The notes beneath the pieces were generated by a model that was given only the letters and a program-made list of their open reading frames with translations, had not been told where the DNA came from and did not search any database. From assembly GCA_021845465.1 (NCBI GenBank), contig JAKBRL010000005.1, forward strand, positions 1 through 42,845: a stretch of 42,845 nt of DNA. Direction: 5' to 3'. A program made the translations under genes and the position numbers. Of this stretch, positions 1-7,964 are shown one piece after another; position 1 is the stretch's first letter, and the number at the start of each line of letters is the position of its first letter. Source of the DNA: Microcaldota archaeon. Its GTDB lineage: Archaea > Micrarchaeota > Micrarchaeia > Micrarchaeales > CABMGC01.

Positions 1-70
1 AACACTAAAATAGATACTAATATGAAAAGTTTTGAGTTTTCAGAAAAAGGAATTTCTTTGGAGTAGTATT

Positions 71-1201
71 ATGTCACAGAAATTTGATAAAATAAAGGAA
101 TTTTTTATAAAAAAAATAATATTAGTTGATATATTTAAAATAGATATACCAGGATATTTGATTACGACTTCTTATTCTATTGAGGGAATTAGATTAGCTA
201 TGCGTACTATAATGATTCCGGACAAATTTTTGATTAATTTAGAAGACCTTGCAGAAGAGAAGTTAGGAAGGGAAGGGCTTGAAAAAATTTATGCAGCAGG
301 AAAAGGAGATGGATATTATGTTGCTAAAATAACAAATTTTCCAAGAGATGAGAGAGTTTATAGTTCATTAGTTCCCAGTTTTTTTGGGACATTATACGCA
401 AACGAGATAACATTAAGAATAGAGAAAAAAGAAAAACGTATTTTAGCAATAGAATTAGATATTATTGGCCCTGCCGGAGCTAAAGGAGATAGATATAGTT
501 ATTGGATATTGGGCGCATGGGCTGGATTTTTTAGTTATATTTTAGGAGATCAAGAAATAGAATGTGCAATTAAAAATGTTAGTAATGGAAAGTTTATTTT
601 AATTAACGCCAGATCAGATTATTTGAAAGTTAATAAAATAGATAGTTTTATGAAATCTCCTATTCTTGGGAAATTGGATGTGCAACAGTATTATAAAAAT
701 AATAAGATTCTGATAGATGCTCCACCAGATGGTGCTACAATAAAAAAGTTGATGGCTGAAAATATTTTGACTTATGAAGCTGGAAAGATGATCCTAAATA
801 AAGATCAGTGTCGATATATACCTTTTGAAAGTTTTGGATTGTTGCAACTTGAAAGCTCGTTACCGGATGAGATAATTTTTAAAGCGTCGTATAAATATTT
901 TTTTGAATTAGGTAATAAGTATAAGGAACTGAGAGATCCTTACTTATTTCTAAGTAGATTATTTACAGCGTTAGGTTTTGGTATAGCTGAAGTAGTTAAA
1001 ATCAGTAATAAAAAATATAATATAATATTTAGAGGATATCCATGGTTTTCATTTGAACTTTCAAATACAGAAATACCTTTTGTAAGAGGCGCATGGGCTG
1101 GATTTTTGAGTGCAATTTTAGAAAAGGATATAAACATAACATGTTTAAATAATGAATTAATAAGTGGGAATAAAAGTTTATTCTTGTCAATAGGAGATTA
1201 A
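71..1201 (+). CDS. Hypothetical protein with two V4R-like domains
   Basis: A 376-residue soluble-looking protein of unproven function. It is an internal duplication: each half ends in a block of the form G-A-W-A-G-F-(F/L)-S-(Y/A)-I-L followed by an acidic/hydrophobic strand and a short terminal strand. This resembles the C-terminal end of V4R (4-vinyl reductase, small-molecule-binding) domains, where G-F-x-x-G-x-L-x-x-L-L-G precedes a Cys-containing strand. The usual V4R cysteines are not conserved, so ligand or metal binding cannot be assumed. The ATG at 71 was chosen over an in-frame TTG at 32. The stop codon directly abuts the ATG of the UbiA-like gene, so the two are probably co-transcribed. 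The DNA is very AT-rich compared with the ribosomal genes further right. The V4R assignment is tentative. Confidence 0.6.
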   Translation: MSQKFDKIKEFFIKKIILVDIFKIDIPGYLITTSYSIEGIRLAMRTIMIPDKFLINLEDLAEEKLGREGLEKIYAAGKGDGYYVAKITNFPRDERVYSSLVPSFFGTLYANEITLRIEKKEKRILAIELDIIGPAGAKGDRYSYWILGAWAGFFSYILGDQEIECAIKNVSNGKFILINARSDYLKVNKIDSFMKSPILGKLDVQQYYKNNKILIDAPPDGATIKKLMAENILTYEAGKMILNKDQCRYIPFESFGLLQLESSLPDEIIFKASYKYFFELGNKYKELRDPYLFLSRLFTALGFGIAEVVKISNKKYNIIFRGYPWFSFELSNTEIPFVRGAWAGFLSAILEKDINITCLNNELISGNKSLFLSIGD

Positions 1202-2077
1202 ATGATAAATAAATTAAGAGGATTAAAACAGGCTTTTTTTGCAGAAACATTATTAGTTGTATTGCCTCCTGCCATAATTGGGTTATTGGCAGCAGGTTAT
1301 GTTTCTTTTTTTAATGTAGTATTACTTATAGTAATAGTAGCATTTTGGGATTTGGGTATTAATGTCATAAATCATTATTCAGATTGGGAACTTGATAAAA
1401 TTAATAGCAAAAGAACATATTTGCATAAATATCTCTCTAGAGATAAATTATTATTTTTATATCTTGTATTCTTGATAAGTTCATTTTTACTAACATATAT
1501 ATTTTTAAAACCGTCAATATATTTTTATATTGTATTGTTAATTGAAGTGTTATTCGGCATATCGTATTCTATGTATATTAAAGTTAAAGAGAAGTTTTTA
1601 ATTAATTATTTATGGATAGCTTTAATGTATGGATTTTTTTCGTTTTTAATGGGATTTTTTGCAGTAAAAAATATATCTGGAGATTTAATTAATTATTTAC
1701 CTATTGTTATATTCATAACAATATTATATTTTAGTATAAGCATGGTTAAGGATTATTCAGATATGAAGGGAGATTTTGAGGAAGGTAGAAAAACTATACC
1801 GTTAGTTTTAGGGAAACGTAAAGCACTTCAATTACAGTATGGGTTGATAACATTAGGATATCTTGTGCTGGTAATATTTATTGCGTTAGGATACTTAAAT
1901 ATTCTTATGTCATCTACATTTTTCTTTTATATTACAATAATTATTATCTTATCTAAAATAAATAAGACAAAGGATACAAAATATATGAGAAAAATATCTA
2001 CATATACAAAGGTAAATACATTAGCATTGGATATTATGATAATATTAATTCTTTTATTTGTAAACCATATTATTTAG
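1202..2077 (+). CDS. UbiA-family prenyltransferase
   Basis: A 291-residue integral membrane protein with about eight or nine hydrophobic segments. Both Asp-rich motifs of the UbiA superfamily are present: N-H-Y-S-D-W-E-L-D near residue 60, and D-Y-S-D-M-K-G-D-F-E-E-G-R-K-T near residue 180, followed by I-P-L-V-L-G. These bind the Mg2+-diphosphate of a polyprenyl donor. Archaeal members include digeranylgeranylglyceryl-phosphate synthase (ether lipids), haem A/O synthase-like enzymes and MenA-like quinone enzymes; which substrate is used here cannot be read from the sequence. It starts one base after the stop of the V4R-like gene, so a joint role is possible. AT-rich codon use matches its upstream neighbour and differs from the ribosomal operon. 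Confidence 0.88.
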   Translation: MINKLRGLKQAFFAETLLVVLPPAIIGLLAAGYVSFFNVVLLIVIVAFWDLGINVINHYSDWELDKINSKRTYLHKYLSRDKLLFLYLVFLISSFLLTYIFLKPSIYFYIVLLIEVLFGISYSMYIKVKEKFLINYLWIALMYGFFSFLMGFFAVKNISGDLINYLPIVIFITILYFSISMVKDYSDMKGDFEEGRKTIPLVLGKRKALQLQYGLITLGYLVLVIFIALGYLNILMSSTFFFYITIIIILSKINKTKDTKYMRKISTYTKVNTLALDIMIILILLFVNHII

Positions 2078-2225
2078 ACATGGTTGGTGGAATTAAGTAA
2101 GTTTGTGCATCTTAGTGGTCTCTTCGTTGTAGACAAGTTTATCGTTTACTTGGAAAACCTTATTTCTGGATAATACATGTATTTCTAGAGTCCTTTTGCT
2201 TATAAACTTAATGAATTTTAGGTAG

Positions 2226-2731
2226 ATGTCCGTTTTATTAGAACCTTGTCTTAGTATAGTTTCAGATGGCAGTTATGGTTACTTCGTCACCAACAATTAC
2301 TACCTGCCTCCAAACTCTGGTATTCTCCCCAAGATACACATGATAGTATAGGTTGAATAGAGATACCTTTGGAATTCTGAATAAAACCCGCAAACGAACA
2401 CGACAAGACCTTGTTTACAAGACTCTCTGAGTACGTGAAAAGACATTTGCTTTCAATTATTCTGCGAAATGTCTTGCAGATTAGGCATATGACTCCATCG
2501 ACATAAAAGAAGAGTGTAGATGATGTGGAGTAATCCTTGTCATCTTCAAAAACGGAAGGAGATGGAAGGGGTCAGAAACCTCAAAAGATCCAGATTATGA
2601 AGAGAGGTGGACAATAGAACGTATTTTCTAAATTCAAGGAGGTCTTTGTAATAGTAAAGAACAAGTTTGTAGACCTGAAAAAGGTTCTGATTCTTGTCTT
2701 TTCTTGCCTACGCAATAAGCTAATGATATGA
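2226..2731 (+). pseudogene. Decayed DDE transposase (IS4/IS5-like)
   Basis: No intact frame exists here, but joining frames rebuilds a recognisable transposase. From 2226 the frame gives S-D-G-S-Y-G-Y-F (first catalytic Asp) and then K-I-H-M-I-V from 2331. After a frameshift near 2350 it continues as I-K-P-A-N-E-H-D. From about 2470 it reads L-A-D-stop-A-Y-D-S-I-D-I-K (second Asp; TAG at 2482), with a further TGA at 2521, then D-P-D-Y-E-E-R-W-T-I-E-R-I-F (catalytic Glu) and a TAA at 2629. One more shift yields S-K-F-K-E-V-F ending in V-F-S-C-L-R-N-K-L, with a stop at 2729-2731. This order fits DDE_Tnp_1-type insertion sequences. The stretch 2078-2225 is probably the unrecognisable N-terminal part. 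I could not identify terminal inverted repeats, so element borders are unknown. Confidence 0.78.
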
Positions 2732-2781
2732 GAGGATTGTCTTTGACGAGGTGTTAGGATGTGAGTGCCAAGTTCCTATAG

Positions 2782-2793
2782 TTAAGATAATAT
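2782..2793 (+). promoter_or_regulatory. Possible TATA box of the aminotransferase gene
   Basis: The AT-rich stretch TTAAGATAATATA lies about 35 bases before the ATG at 2823. A start of transcription about 26 bases downstream would fall near 2814. That is after the in-frame ATG at 2799, which favours the ATG at 2823. The site is weak because the whole surrounding DNA is AT-rich. Confidence 0.35.
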
Positions 2794-2822
2794 AGATTAT
2801 GTTCTTATTTTTATGGGATAAA

Positions 2823-4043
2823 ATGGGATTTCTTTCAAACAGGATATTTAATATGGGTGATTCGGAAGGTGAGGAAGTTAGTATTATTAGGGAATTAGAA
2901 AAAAGAAACACGAAAGTTACTAAATTAGTAATGGGGGATCCTTCAAGATATTTTGAAATCCAAAAAAACATCAAAGATGCTTATAATAAAGCAGTAAATA
3001 GTGGTAAAACCTTCTATCTTGATGGACCCGGTCTGCCTGAATTAAGGGACGAAGTTTCAAATAGGTACTTGAAACTTTATGGTATAGAAGCAGGTAAAGA
3101 CAAAATAATTATAACCCAAGGAGTAATAGAGGCACTACAATTTCTTAATTATTCTATAATATATAAAAACGATAATGCTTTATTATTAGCACCATTTTTT
3201 ACTGGATATGCACCTTGTGTGACTCTGCAGGAAGGGAGACCGCTAATTAGTAATTTAAAAGAATCTGACAAATGGGAAATAGATATAGAGGACATGGAAC
3301 GTTTACTTAGGATATCAAAACCAAAATATTTACTCATAACAACCCCGAACAATCCTACAGGAAGCATACTTAGTAAAAAATCTATGGAGAAAATTGTAGA
3401 ATTTGGAAAAAACCACGATATTTTTCTTGTTTCTGATGAGATATATGATGAAATAATCTACAATGGTGCTAAATTTACCAGCTTAAGTAAAGTCGCAACT
3501 GGAGTACCACATATGATTTTGAATGGAGCTTCCAAAAATTATATGGCAACAGGTTTTCGTATAGGTTTTTCAATAATTCCAGAAGAAGACAAAAAATCTA
3601 AAGAATTAAGAGACTCGTTTGTTAAACTATCTTATTCTCGTCTTTCTGCAAATACTCCTTCTCAGTATGCAATTCTGGAAGGGCTAAGGAATAAAAAATC
3701 ACATGAAAAATTTATTAAAGGAATTCTACCTAAAATTCAAACTAGATCTAACCTAATTACAAATCTTATAAACAAAACTGAGTATCTTACTGCTATAAGA
3801 CCAGTTGGTGCATTTTATGTATTTGCAAAAATAGACTTTACTAAATTGGATATAAAAGATGATAAGGAGTTTGTAGAAAAACTCCTAAAAGAAGAACACA
3901 TACAAATTACAAAAGGTTCTAGCTTTGGATTTCCTGGGTATGTACGAATAGTCTCCCTTCCTGAAGAAAAAATTATATATGATGTAATAAGAAAAATAGA
4001 TGAATTTTGTAACAGACATAAAATAACTACTAGAACGATTTGA
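2823..4043 (+). CDS. PLP-dependent aminotransferase, class I/II
   Basis: A 406-residue fold-type I aminotransferase of the aspartate/alanine aminotransferase group. Visible signatures are the substrate-binding N-P-T-G-S block around residues 176-180, the cofactor Asp in V-S-D-E-I-Y-D, and the Schiff-base lysine in A-S-K-N-Y-M-A-T-G-F-R-I-G at about Lys238. The C-terminal small domain has the expected R-P-x-G-A-F-Y-V-F and V-R-I-V-S-L-P elements. It would transfer an amino group between an amino acid and a 2-oxo acid; substrate preference (Ala, Asp or aromatic) is not determined. An in-frame ATG at 2799 would add eight residues; the later ATG fits the TATA position and usual family N-termini. 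It lies downstream of the transposase remnant, in AT-rich DNA, and converges with the next gene. Confidence 0.9.
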   Translation: MGFLSNRIFNMGDSEGEEVSIIRELEKRNTKVTKLVMGDPSRYFEIQKNIKDAYNKAVNSGKTFYLDGPGLPELRDEVSNRYLKLYGIEAGKDKIIITQGVIEALQFLNYSIIYKNDNALLLAPFFTGYAPCVTLQEGRPLISNLKESDKWEIDIEDMERLLRISKPKYLLITTPNNPTGSILSKKSMEKIVEFGKNHDIFLVSDEIYDEIIYNGAKFTSLSKVATGVPHMILNGASKNYMATGFRIGFSIIPEEDKKSKELRDSFVKLSYSRLSANTPSQYAILEGLRNKKSHEKFIKGILPKIQTRSNLITNLINKTEYLTAIRPVGAFYVFAKIDFTKLDIKDDKEFVEKLLKEEHIQITKGSSFGFPGYVRIVSLPEEKIIYDVIRKIDEFCNRHKITTRTI

Positions 4044-4120
4044 AATAATATTTATCCAATCTGCTGAGTTTATCTGGAAAGATTATCTTAGATTTTTGAA
4101 GTATGAAAACTGTTATAATC

Positions 4121-4393
4121 TTACCTTCGATACTGCAGGTAGCTGGTCATCTGTTTGTAGCTTCTTCTCTGCAGAATTACAGCCTTCTCGCCTTTGTATG
4201 CTGCCGCTACACCGCTTCTGGCCTTGACTATGAATCCGCACTCTCCTTCAGTTACAAGCACTTCCGCGACATTTTTCATTGATGCCAGTTTCTTTGCGTA
4301 TTTATGTGCATTTGCATTGCTTTTAGGCTTTATGAAGAAGAGATCATAGTGGTGGCCGCTTATTTTTATTGATGCGTGTCTGCTGACTTTCAT
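4121..4393 (-). CDS. Small conserved-looking protein, function unknown
   Basis: A 90-residue basic protein with no membrane segment. The middle part, K-N-V-A-E-V-L-V-T-E-G-E-C-G-F-I-V-K, resembles the effector-binding (RAM) half of Lrp/AsnC proteins, in which V-x-E-V-x-x-V-x-G-x-y-D-x-x-V-x-V is typical. The DNA-binding half is absent, and the C-terminus is Arg/Tyr/Gln-rich. The similarity is weak and may be chance. Codon use matches the ribosomal region rather than the AT-rich left segment. It is encoded opposite to both neighbours, converging with the aminotransferase gene and diverging from rnp1, so it is a single-gene unit. Confidence 0.6.
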   Translation of the reverse strand: MKVSRHASIKISGHHYDLFFIKPKSNANAHKYAKKLASMKNVAEVLVTEGECGFIVKARSGVAAAYKGEKAVILQRRSYKQMTSYLQYRR

Positions 4394-4747
4394 GATAAAA
4401 CCTATTCTTAACTACAAGATATTGTAGAAGAGTAAATACTAAGAAGTAGATAGTATATAAAACTTTCTTTCAATTTTTTGAAAAATCTTCGGTATTTTAG
4501 GACTGAATATATAGTTTAGTTGGAGATATCCGGAATATTGAGCAGGAATATGCTTATTGATTATGGCAACCGGTACAATACTGGCATTGGTTAGGAGGCA
4601 GGTGGCAGGCGATAGGTTGGCTTCTGAATGGAGATATATGCAACTGGATAGCCGCAGATTAAGCTGCAGATTATAGAGCTTTATAAGCATGATTCAGATG
4701 GGTTTAAATACTTACATGATATAAATCTATGTTGCCAATTGTTAGGC
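4394..4747. other. Divergent intergenic region without a clear gene
   Basis: This stretch separates the 90-residue minus-strand gene from rnp1. It must carry promoters for both directions. Open frames here are short and of low-complexity composition and show no family signature. I see no tRNA-like, CRISPR-like or IS-like structure. A small non-coding RNA cannot be excluded. Confidence 0.5.
4702..4711 (+). promoter_or_regulatory. TATA box of the rnp1-ribosomal operon
   Basis: GTTTAAATAC matches an archaeal TATA element. Transcription about 26 bases downstream would begin near 4733. That gives a leaderless or nearly leaderless mRNA for rnp1, whose candidate starts are TTG 4739 and ATG 4748. 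Confidence 0.55.
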
Positions 4748-5041
4748 ATGAGATACAATAATAAGAATATTGTATTGGGCGAACTGATAGGGCTGAAGGT
4801 CCGTATCATCGATTCGCTTGACAGAAGACAGAAAGGAATAGTAGGAAATATAATTGATGAAACAAAGAACACCCTGATAATGGAGACAACTGAAGGGAAA
4901 AGGTCTTTTATAAAAAGGATCTCTCGCTTCCGATTTTATACTCCTGAAGGGTCATTTGAAGTAGAAGGCAGAGAAATAGATTTTAGGCCTGATGAAAGAA
5001 TTGAAAAGGCAATAAAATACTATAAAAGAAGAAAGGAATAA
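4748..5041 (+). CDS. rnp1: Ribonuclease P protein component 1 (Rpp29/Pop4)
   Basis: A 97-residue protein of the archaeal RNase P subunit Rpp29 family, which binds the RNase P RNA specificity region and helps mature the 5' ends of tRNAs. The Sm-like barrel signature is clear: E-L-I-G-L-K-V-R-I-I-D-S, then G-I-V-G-N-I-I-D-E-T-K-N-T-L near residues 37-50, and F-Y-T-P-E-G-S-F-E-V-E-G, ending R-P-D-E-R-I. The start is uncertain: TTG at 4739 would add three residues, but ATG 4748 sits at a good leaderless distance from the TATA box. In Archaea this gene commonly lies just before uS17 in the ribosomal operon, as it does here. Confidence 0.92.
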   Translation: MRYNNKNIVLGELIGLKVRIIDSLDRRQKGIVGNIIDETKNTLIMETTEGKRSFIKRISRFRFYTPEGSFEVEGREIDFRPDERIEKAIKYYKRRKE

Positions 5042-5084
5042 GGAATGGTTACAGATATAGAATAATCGTAAAAAGAATGGTAAA

Positions 5085-5384
5085 ATGCAGGAAAACGGAT
5101 GCACTGATGTGAAGTGTCCTATACACGGCAGCCTCAAGGTAAGAGGCACACAACTTCAGGGAAAGGTAGTGAGCACAAAGGCCAAGAAGACTGCAATAGT
5201 GGAGATAGATTATACAAGATACATAAACAAGTATGAGAGATATCTTAGGAAGAGGTCTAGGATACCTTCCTACAATCCGGACTGCCTTGCAGTCAAGGAT
5301 GGAGATATAGTGAATATAGGAGAAACGAGAAGGCTCAGCAAGACAAAGACATATGTTATAACTGATATAATAAAAAAGACATGA
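5085..5384 (+). CDS. rps17: 30S ribosomal protein uS17
   Basis: A 99-residue primary 16S rRNA-binding protein of the small subunit. It begins with the archaeal-type N-terminal extension containing C-P-I-H-G, followed by the OB-fold part G-K-V-V-S-T-K-A-K-K-T-A-I-V and the typical R-Y-x-K-R-S-R-I-P-S-Y-N-P-D-C and I-G-E-T-R-R-L-S-K-T-K. It lies 43 bases after rnp1. The nearby ATG at 5077 is out of frame. Position and neighbours match the archaeal S10/spc operon order. Confidence 0.97.
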   Translation: MQENGCTDVKCPIHGSLKVRGTQLQGKVVSTKAKKTAIVEIDYTRYINKYERYLRKRSRIPSYNPDCLAVKDGDIVNIGETRRLSKTKTYVITDIIKKT

Positions 5385-5393
5385 TGGATCTTT

Positions 5394-5798
5394 ATGAAAG
5401 GAATTTCGTCTAAAGTCATGAAGACATTGATACCGGGATCGGTATTCGTATGCGCCGATAACAGCGGAGCACATGAGTTCAGGATGATACATATAATAGG
5501 AAAGGGAGGCGGAGGCAGGCATGGAAAACAGGCTGCAGCCGGAGTAGGAGACCTGGTATCAGCAAGCGTAAGGAAGGGATCCCAGGCATATCTGAAAAAA
5601 CCGGTCAGGGTGTTGCTTATCAGGCAGAGGGCATCAATAAGAAGGGCCAACGGAATGAGAATAAAGTTTGAGGATAACGCAGGGATAATAGTAGGAGAGG
5701 ACAATCTCCCAGTAGGCACTGAGATAAAAGGAGCTATTGCAAGGGAAGTCGTAGAGAGATTTGTCAAGGTAGCAGGAATAGCTTCAAGAATAGTTTGA
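5394..5798 (+). CDS. rpl14: 50S ribosomal protein uL14
   Basis: A 134-residue protein of the large subunit that sits at the subunit interface and binds 23S rRNA. Signatures are V-C-A-D-N-S-G-A-H-E-F, the glycine-rich K-G-G-G-G-R loop, V-G-D-L-V-S-A-S-V-R-K-G, and the closing P-V-G-T-E-I-K-G-A-I-A-R-E-V. The ATG follows a GGAT element by a few bases and lies nine bases after the uS17 stop. Confidence 0.97.
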   Translation: MKGISSKVMKTLIPGSVFVCADNSGAHEFRMIHIIGKGGGGRHGKQAAAGVGDLVSASVRKGSQAYLKKPVRVLLIRQRASIRRANGMRIKFEDNAGIIVGEDNLPVGTEIKGAIAREVVERFVKVAGIASRIV

Positions 5799-5803
5799 TT
5801 TTT

Positions 5804-6163
5804 ATGAGCAGCATACAACCCAGAGTGCAGAGGCTAAGGAGGTTCACTGCACCGATGCATGTTAGGCAGAAGTTTGCACATGCGCATGTTGCTAAAGAGC
5901 TGAAGAGCAAGACAGGAGTCAAGAGAAGGGCTGTTCAGGTAAGCAAGGGAGACACAGTCAAGATAATGTCAGGAAAGCATAAGGGAAGGGCAGGCAAGGT
6001 AAGCATAGTGAATTTGAAGAGAAGCACCCTGATGATTGAAGGAGTAGTCAGGAAGAATGCAAAAGGAAAGGAGAAGATGATACCGATAAAGATAAACACG
6101 GTTTACATAACCGATTTCAATCTCTCCGATAAGATAAGAAAAGAGAAACTTGGAGTAGTATAG
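5804..6163 (+). CDS. rpl24: 50S ribosomal protein uL24
   Basis: A 119-residue assembly-initiator protein of the large subunit. The KOW motif V-S-K-G-D-T-V-K-I-M-S-G-K-H-K-G-R-A-G-K-V stands near residues 50-70, preceded by the archaeal N-terminal extension with R-R-F-T-A-P-M-H-V-R-Q-K. I chose ATG 5804 (TGAT four bases upstream) over TTG 5795, which would overlap the uL14 stop; the resulting N-terminus M-S-S-I-Q-P-R is family-like. Confidence 0.95.
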   Translation: MSSIQPRVQRLRRFTAPMHVRQKFAHAHVAKELKSKTGVKRRAVQVSKGDTVKIMSGKHKGRAGKVSIVNLKRSTLMIEGVVRKNAKGKEKMIPIKINTVYITDFNLSDKIRKEKLGVV

Positions 6164-6174
6164 GAAGGATATTT

Positions 6175-6855
6175 ATGGCATCGAAAGGAAATACAAGACA
6201 CATAAGAAGGCTGGCTTCTACCAGATATATGAAGATAGGAAGAAAGACCTCTAAATACGTAGCAAAGCCTATGGCCGGCAGGCATGAAGGAAATTCCAGC
6301 ATAGCATTGGTTACAGTGCTTAAGGAGAAGATAATGAAATCGACTACGAGAGAGATCAAATACCTGCTGAACAATGGAGCGGTTGAGGTAAATGGAAAGA
6401 TAGTCAGAATAGAAAGATATCCGGTAGGGTTTGGAGATATGATACACCTGAAGCCAAGCAAAGAGACATACAAGGTAACTTCAGGAAAGAATGGGACTTT
6501 TGCAATAGAAAAAGAGGAGAAGGCCGGCAGGCAATTCTTCAGAGTTATAGGAAAGCATACGGTAAAGGGGGGCAAGACTGCAGTTAGGATACATGACGGG
6601 AGAGTCTTTAACTATAAGGACAATAAAATAAAGGTAAATGATTCGGTAGTTCTCGGAAAGGATGGAATAGATAAGATAATAGTCATGGAAAAAGGGAAGG
6701 AGTGCTATGTAATGAAAGGCACTCATGCTACAGAAAAGGGAGAGATAGTAGATATAAATAAGGGAACTGCCCTCCGTGACGCTACAGTAAAAATCAGGGG
6801 CAGCAGCGGAGAATTCGAGACCCTTCTTAGGAATGTGATGGTAGTCGGTGAATGA
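6175..6855 (+). CDS. rps4e: 30S ribosomal protein eS4
   Basis: A 226-residue protein found only in archaeal and eukaryotic ribosomes, which supports an archaeal origin of the window. It starts with the expected H-I-R-R-L-A-S-T-R and R-K-T-S-K-Y-V-A-K-P-M-A-G-R-H. An S4-like RNA-binding stretch with the V-E-V-N-G-K-I-V-R element lies around residues 60-85. A KOW-like segment is near the C-terminus. Length is normal for the family. Its stop overlaps the uL5 start by four bases (ATGA), so translation is probably coupled. Confidence 0.96.
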   Translation: MASKGNTRHIRRLASTRYMKIGRKTSKYVAKPMAGRHEGNSSIALVTVLKEKIMKSTTREIKYLLNNGAVEVNGKIVRIERYPVGFGDMIHLKPSKETYKVTSGKNGTFAIEKEEKAGRQFFRVIGKHTVKGGKTAVRIHDGRVFNYKDNKIKVNDSVVLGKDGIDKIIVMEKGKECYVMKGTHATEKGEIVDINKGTALRDATVKIRGSSGEFETLLRNVMVVGE

Positions 6856-7379
6856 ATTTGGCAGAAGAAAATATAATGCGTTCAATATATCTTGACAAAG
6901 TAGTCATAAACATAGGTACGGGATCTGCAAGCGAAGACGCGGCAGACAATGCGCGCCTGCTCATAAAGAAGCTTACAAACCACGAGGCAGGATATACCTT
7001 CTCTAAAAGAAGGGATCCTGAACTTAAACTCAGGAAGGGGCAGAAGATAGGAGCGGTTGCAACCCTTAGGAAAAAAGATGCTTACGATCTGCTCAAGAAG
7101 GCGCTTGATGCAAACAACAATCAGCTCGGAAGCAACGCAATCTCAAGAAACTCTGTAAACTTCGGAGTAAAGGAGTACATATATTTCGCCGGAGTCAAGT
7201 ATGACCCTAAGATAGGCATACTTGGTATGAATATAAATGCTGCATTTGCAAGAAAAGGAAAGAGAGTTGAGACAAGAAAGAGAATGAGGTCAAAGGTCCC
7301 TGTTAGGCATAGGGACATAAAGAGAGAGGAGATATTGGATTACCTTCAGAAACACTTTAATGTCAAAATAGACCAATAA
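6852..7379 (+). CDS. rpl5: 50S ribosomal protein uL5
   Basis: A 175-residue protein of the central protuberance that binds 5S rRNA and contacts tRNA. Recognisable parts are [41 protein letters not shown] and G-I-L-G-M-N. The ATG at 6852 overlaps the eS4 stop; a later ATG at 6876 gives M-R-S-I-Y-L-D-K, which is closer to the common family start, so the first eight residues are uncertain. Confidence 0.95.
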   Translation: MNLAEENIMRSIYLDKVVINIGTGSASEDAADNARLLIKKLTNHEAGYTFSKRRDPELKLRKGQKIGAVATLRKKDAYDLLKKALDANNNQLGSNAISRNSVNFGVKEYIYFAGVKYDPKIGILGMNINAAFARKGKRVETRKRMRSKVPVRHRDIKREEILDYLQKHFNVKIDQ

Positions 7380-7387
7380 ATGATTTG

Positions 7388-7543
7388 ATGAAAATAAGCG
7401 AAGATCAAAAATACAAGGGAAAAGGAAAGAGGATATGCTGGAGATGCGGAAACTCCAGAGGCCTCATAAGAAGCTATAATCTGCAGATATGCAGAAGGTG
7501 CTTCAGGGAGACTGCCAGAGACCTTGGATTTGAGAAATATTAG
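7388..7543 (+). CDS. rps14: 30S ribosomal protein uS14, zinc type
   Basis: A 51-residue protein of the small-subunit head. It has the two zinc-binding pairs C17-W-R-C20 and C35-R-R-C38, with the typical R-G-L-I-R-S-Y-N-L between them and R-E-T-A-R-D-L-G-F at the end. The order uL5-uS14-uS8 is standard. A TGAT sits three bases before the ATG. The gene is short but unambiguous. Confidence 0.96.
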   Translation: MKISEDQKYKGKGKRICWRCGNSRGLIRSYNLQICRRCFRETARDLGFEKY

Positions 7544-7547
7544 TGAT

Positions 7548-7931
7548 ATGATGGATGTACTTGCTGATACACTTAATAAGATAAAGCTTTACGAAAGCCT
7601 TGGTAAATACGAATGCGTTGTTCCCTCAACAAAGCTGGTAAAGTCAGTACTGGAAGTAATGAAGTCGCATAAGTACATAGACGGCTTTAATGAAGAGAAA
7701 GAGGGAAAGTTCAACGTGATAAAGATAAAACTTGCCAAGAAGATTAATTACTTAGGAGTGATAAAACCAAGATATGCTGTAGGGATTGACGACTATCAAA
7801 AATATGAAGCAAGATACATACCAAGTAAGGATTTTGGAATACTTATAGTAACAACGCCTGAAGGAATTATGACTAACAGGGAAGCACGGGAGAAGAGAAT
7901 AGGGGGCAGACTGATTGCCTATGTCTATTGA
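7548..7931 (+). CDS. rps8: 30S ribosomal protein uS8
   Basis: A 127-residue 16S rRNA-binding protein. It begins with the usual D-V-L-A-D-T-L-N-K-I-K helix. The second half has the archaeal P-R-Y-A-V-G-I-D-D-Y-Q-K-Y-E-A-R-Y and the C-terminal signature G-I-L-I-V-T-T-P-E-G-I-M-T-N-R-E-A, followed by G-G-R-L-I-A-Y-V-Y. A longer frame back to TTG 7524 would overlap uS14; ATG 7548 lies four bases after that stop and matches known N-termini. Confidence 0.96.
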   Translation: MMDVLADTLNKIKLYESLGKYECVVPSTKLVKSVLEVMKSHKYIDGFNEEKEGKFNVIKIKLAKKINYLGVIKPRYAVGIDDYQKYEARYIPSKDFGILIVTTPEGIMTNREAREKRIGGRLIAYVY

Positions 7932-7964
7932 GAAATAATATGATAGCTTAAAGAAATGATGTTT

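Noticed and set aside
2720..2974. 84-residue minus-strand frame at the aminotransferase start
   Set aside because: Overlaps the aminotransferase N-terminus and its promoter, with no family features.
4439..4690. 83-residue minus-strand open frame and a 40-residue plus-strand frame in the spacer before rnp1
   Set aside because: No start context, no family signature and low-complexity composition; probably chance frames in a regulatory spacer.
5270..5818. 182-residue minus-strand frame across uS17/uL14
   Set aside because: Antisense shadow of highly conserved ribosomal genes.
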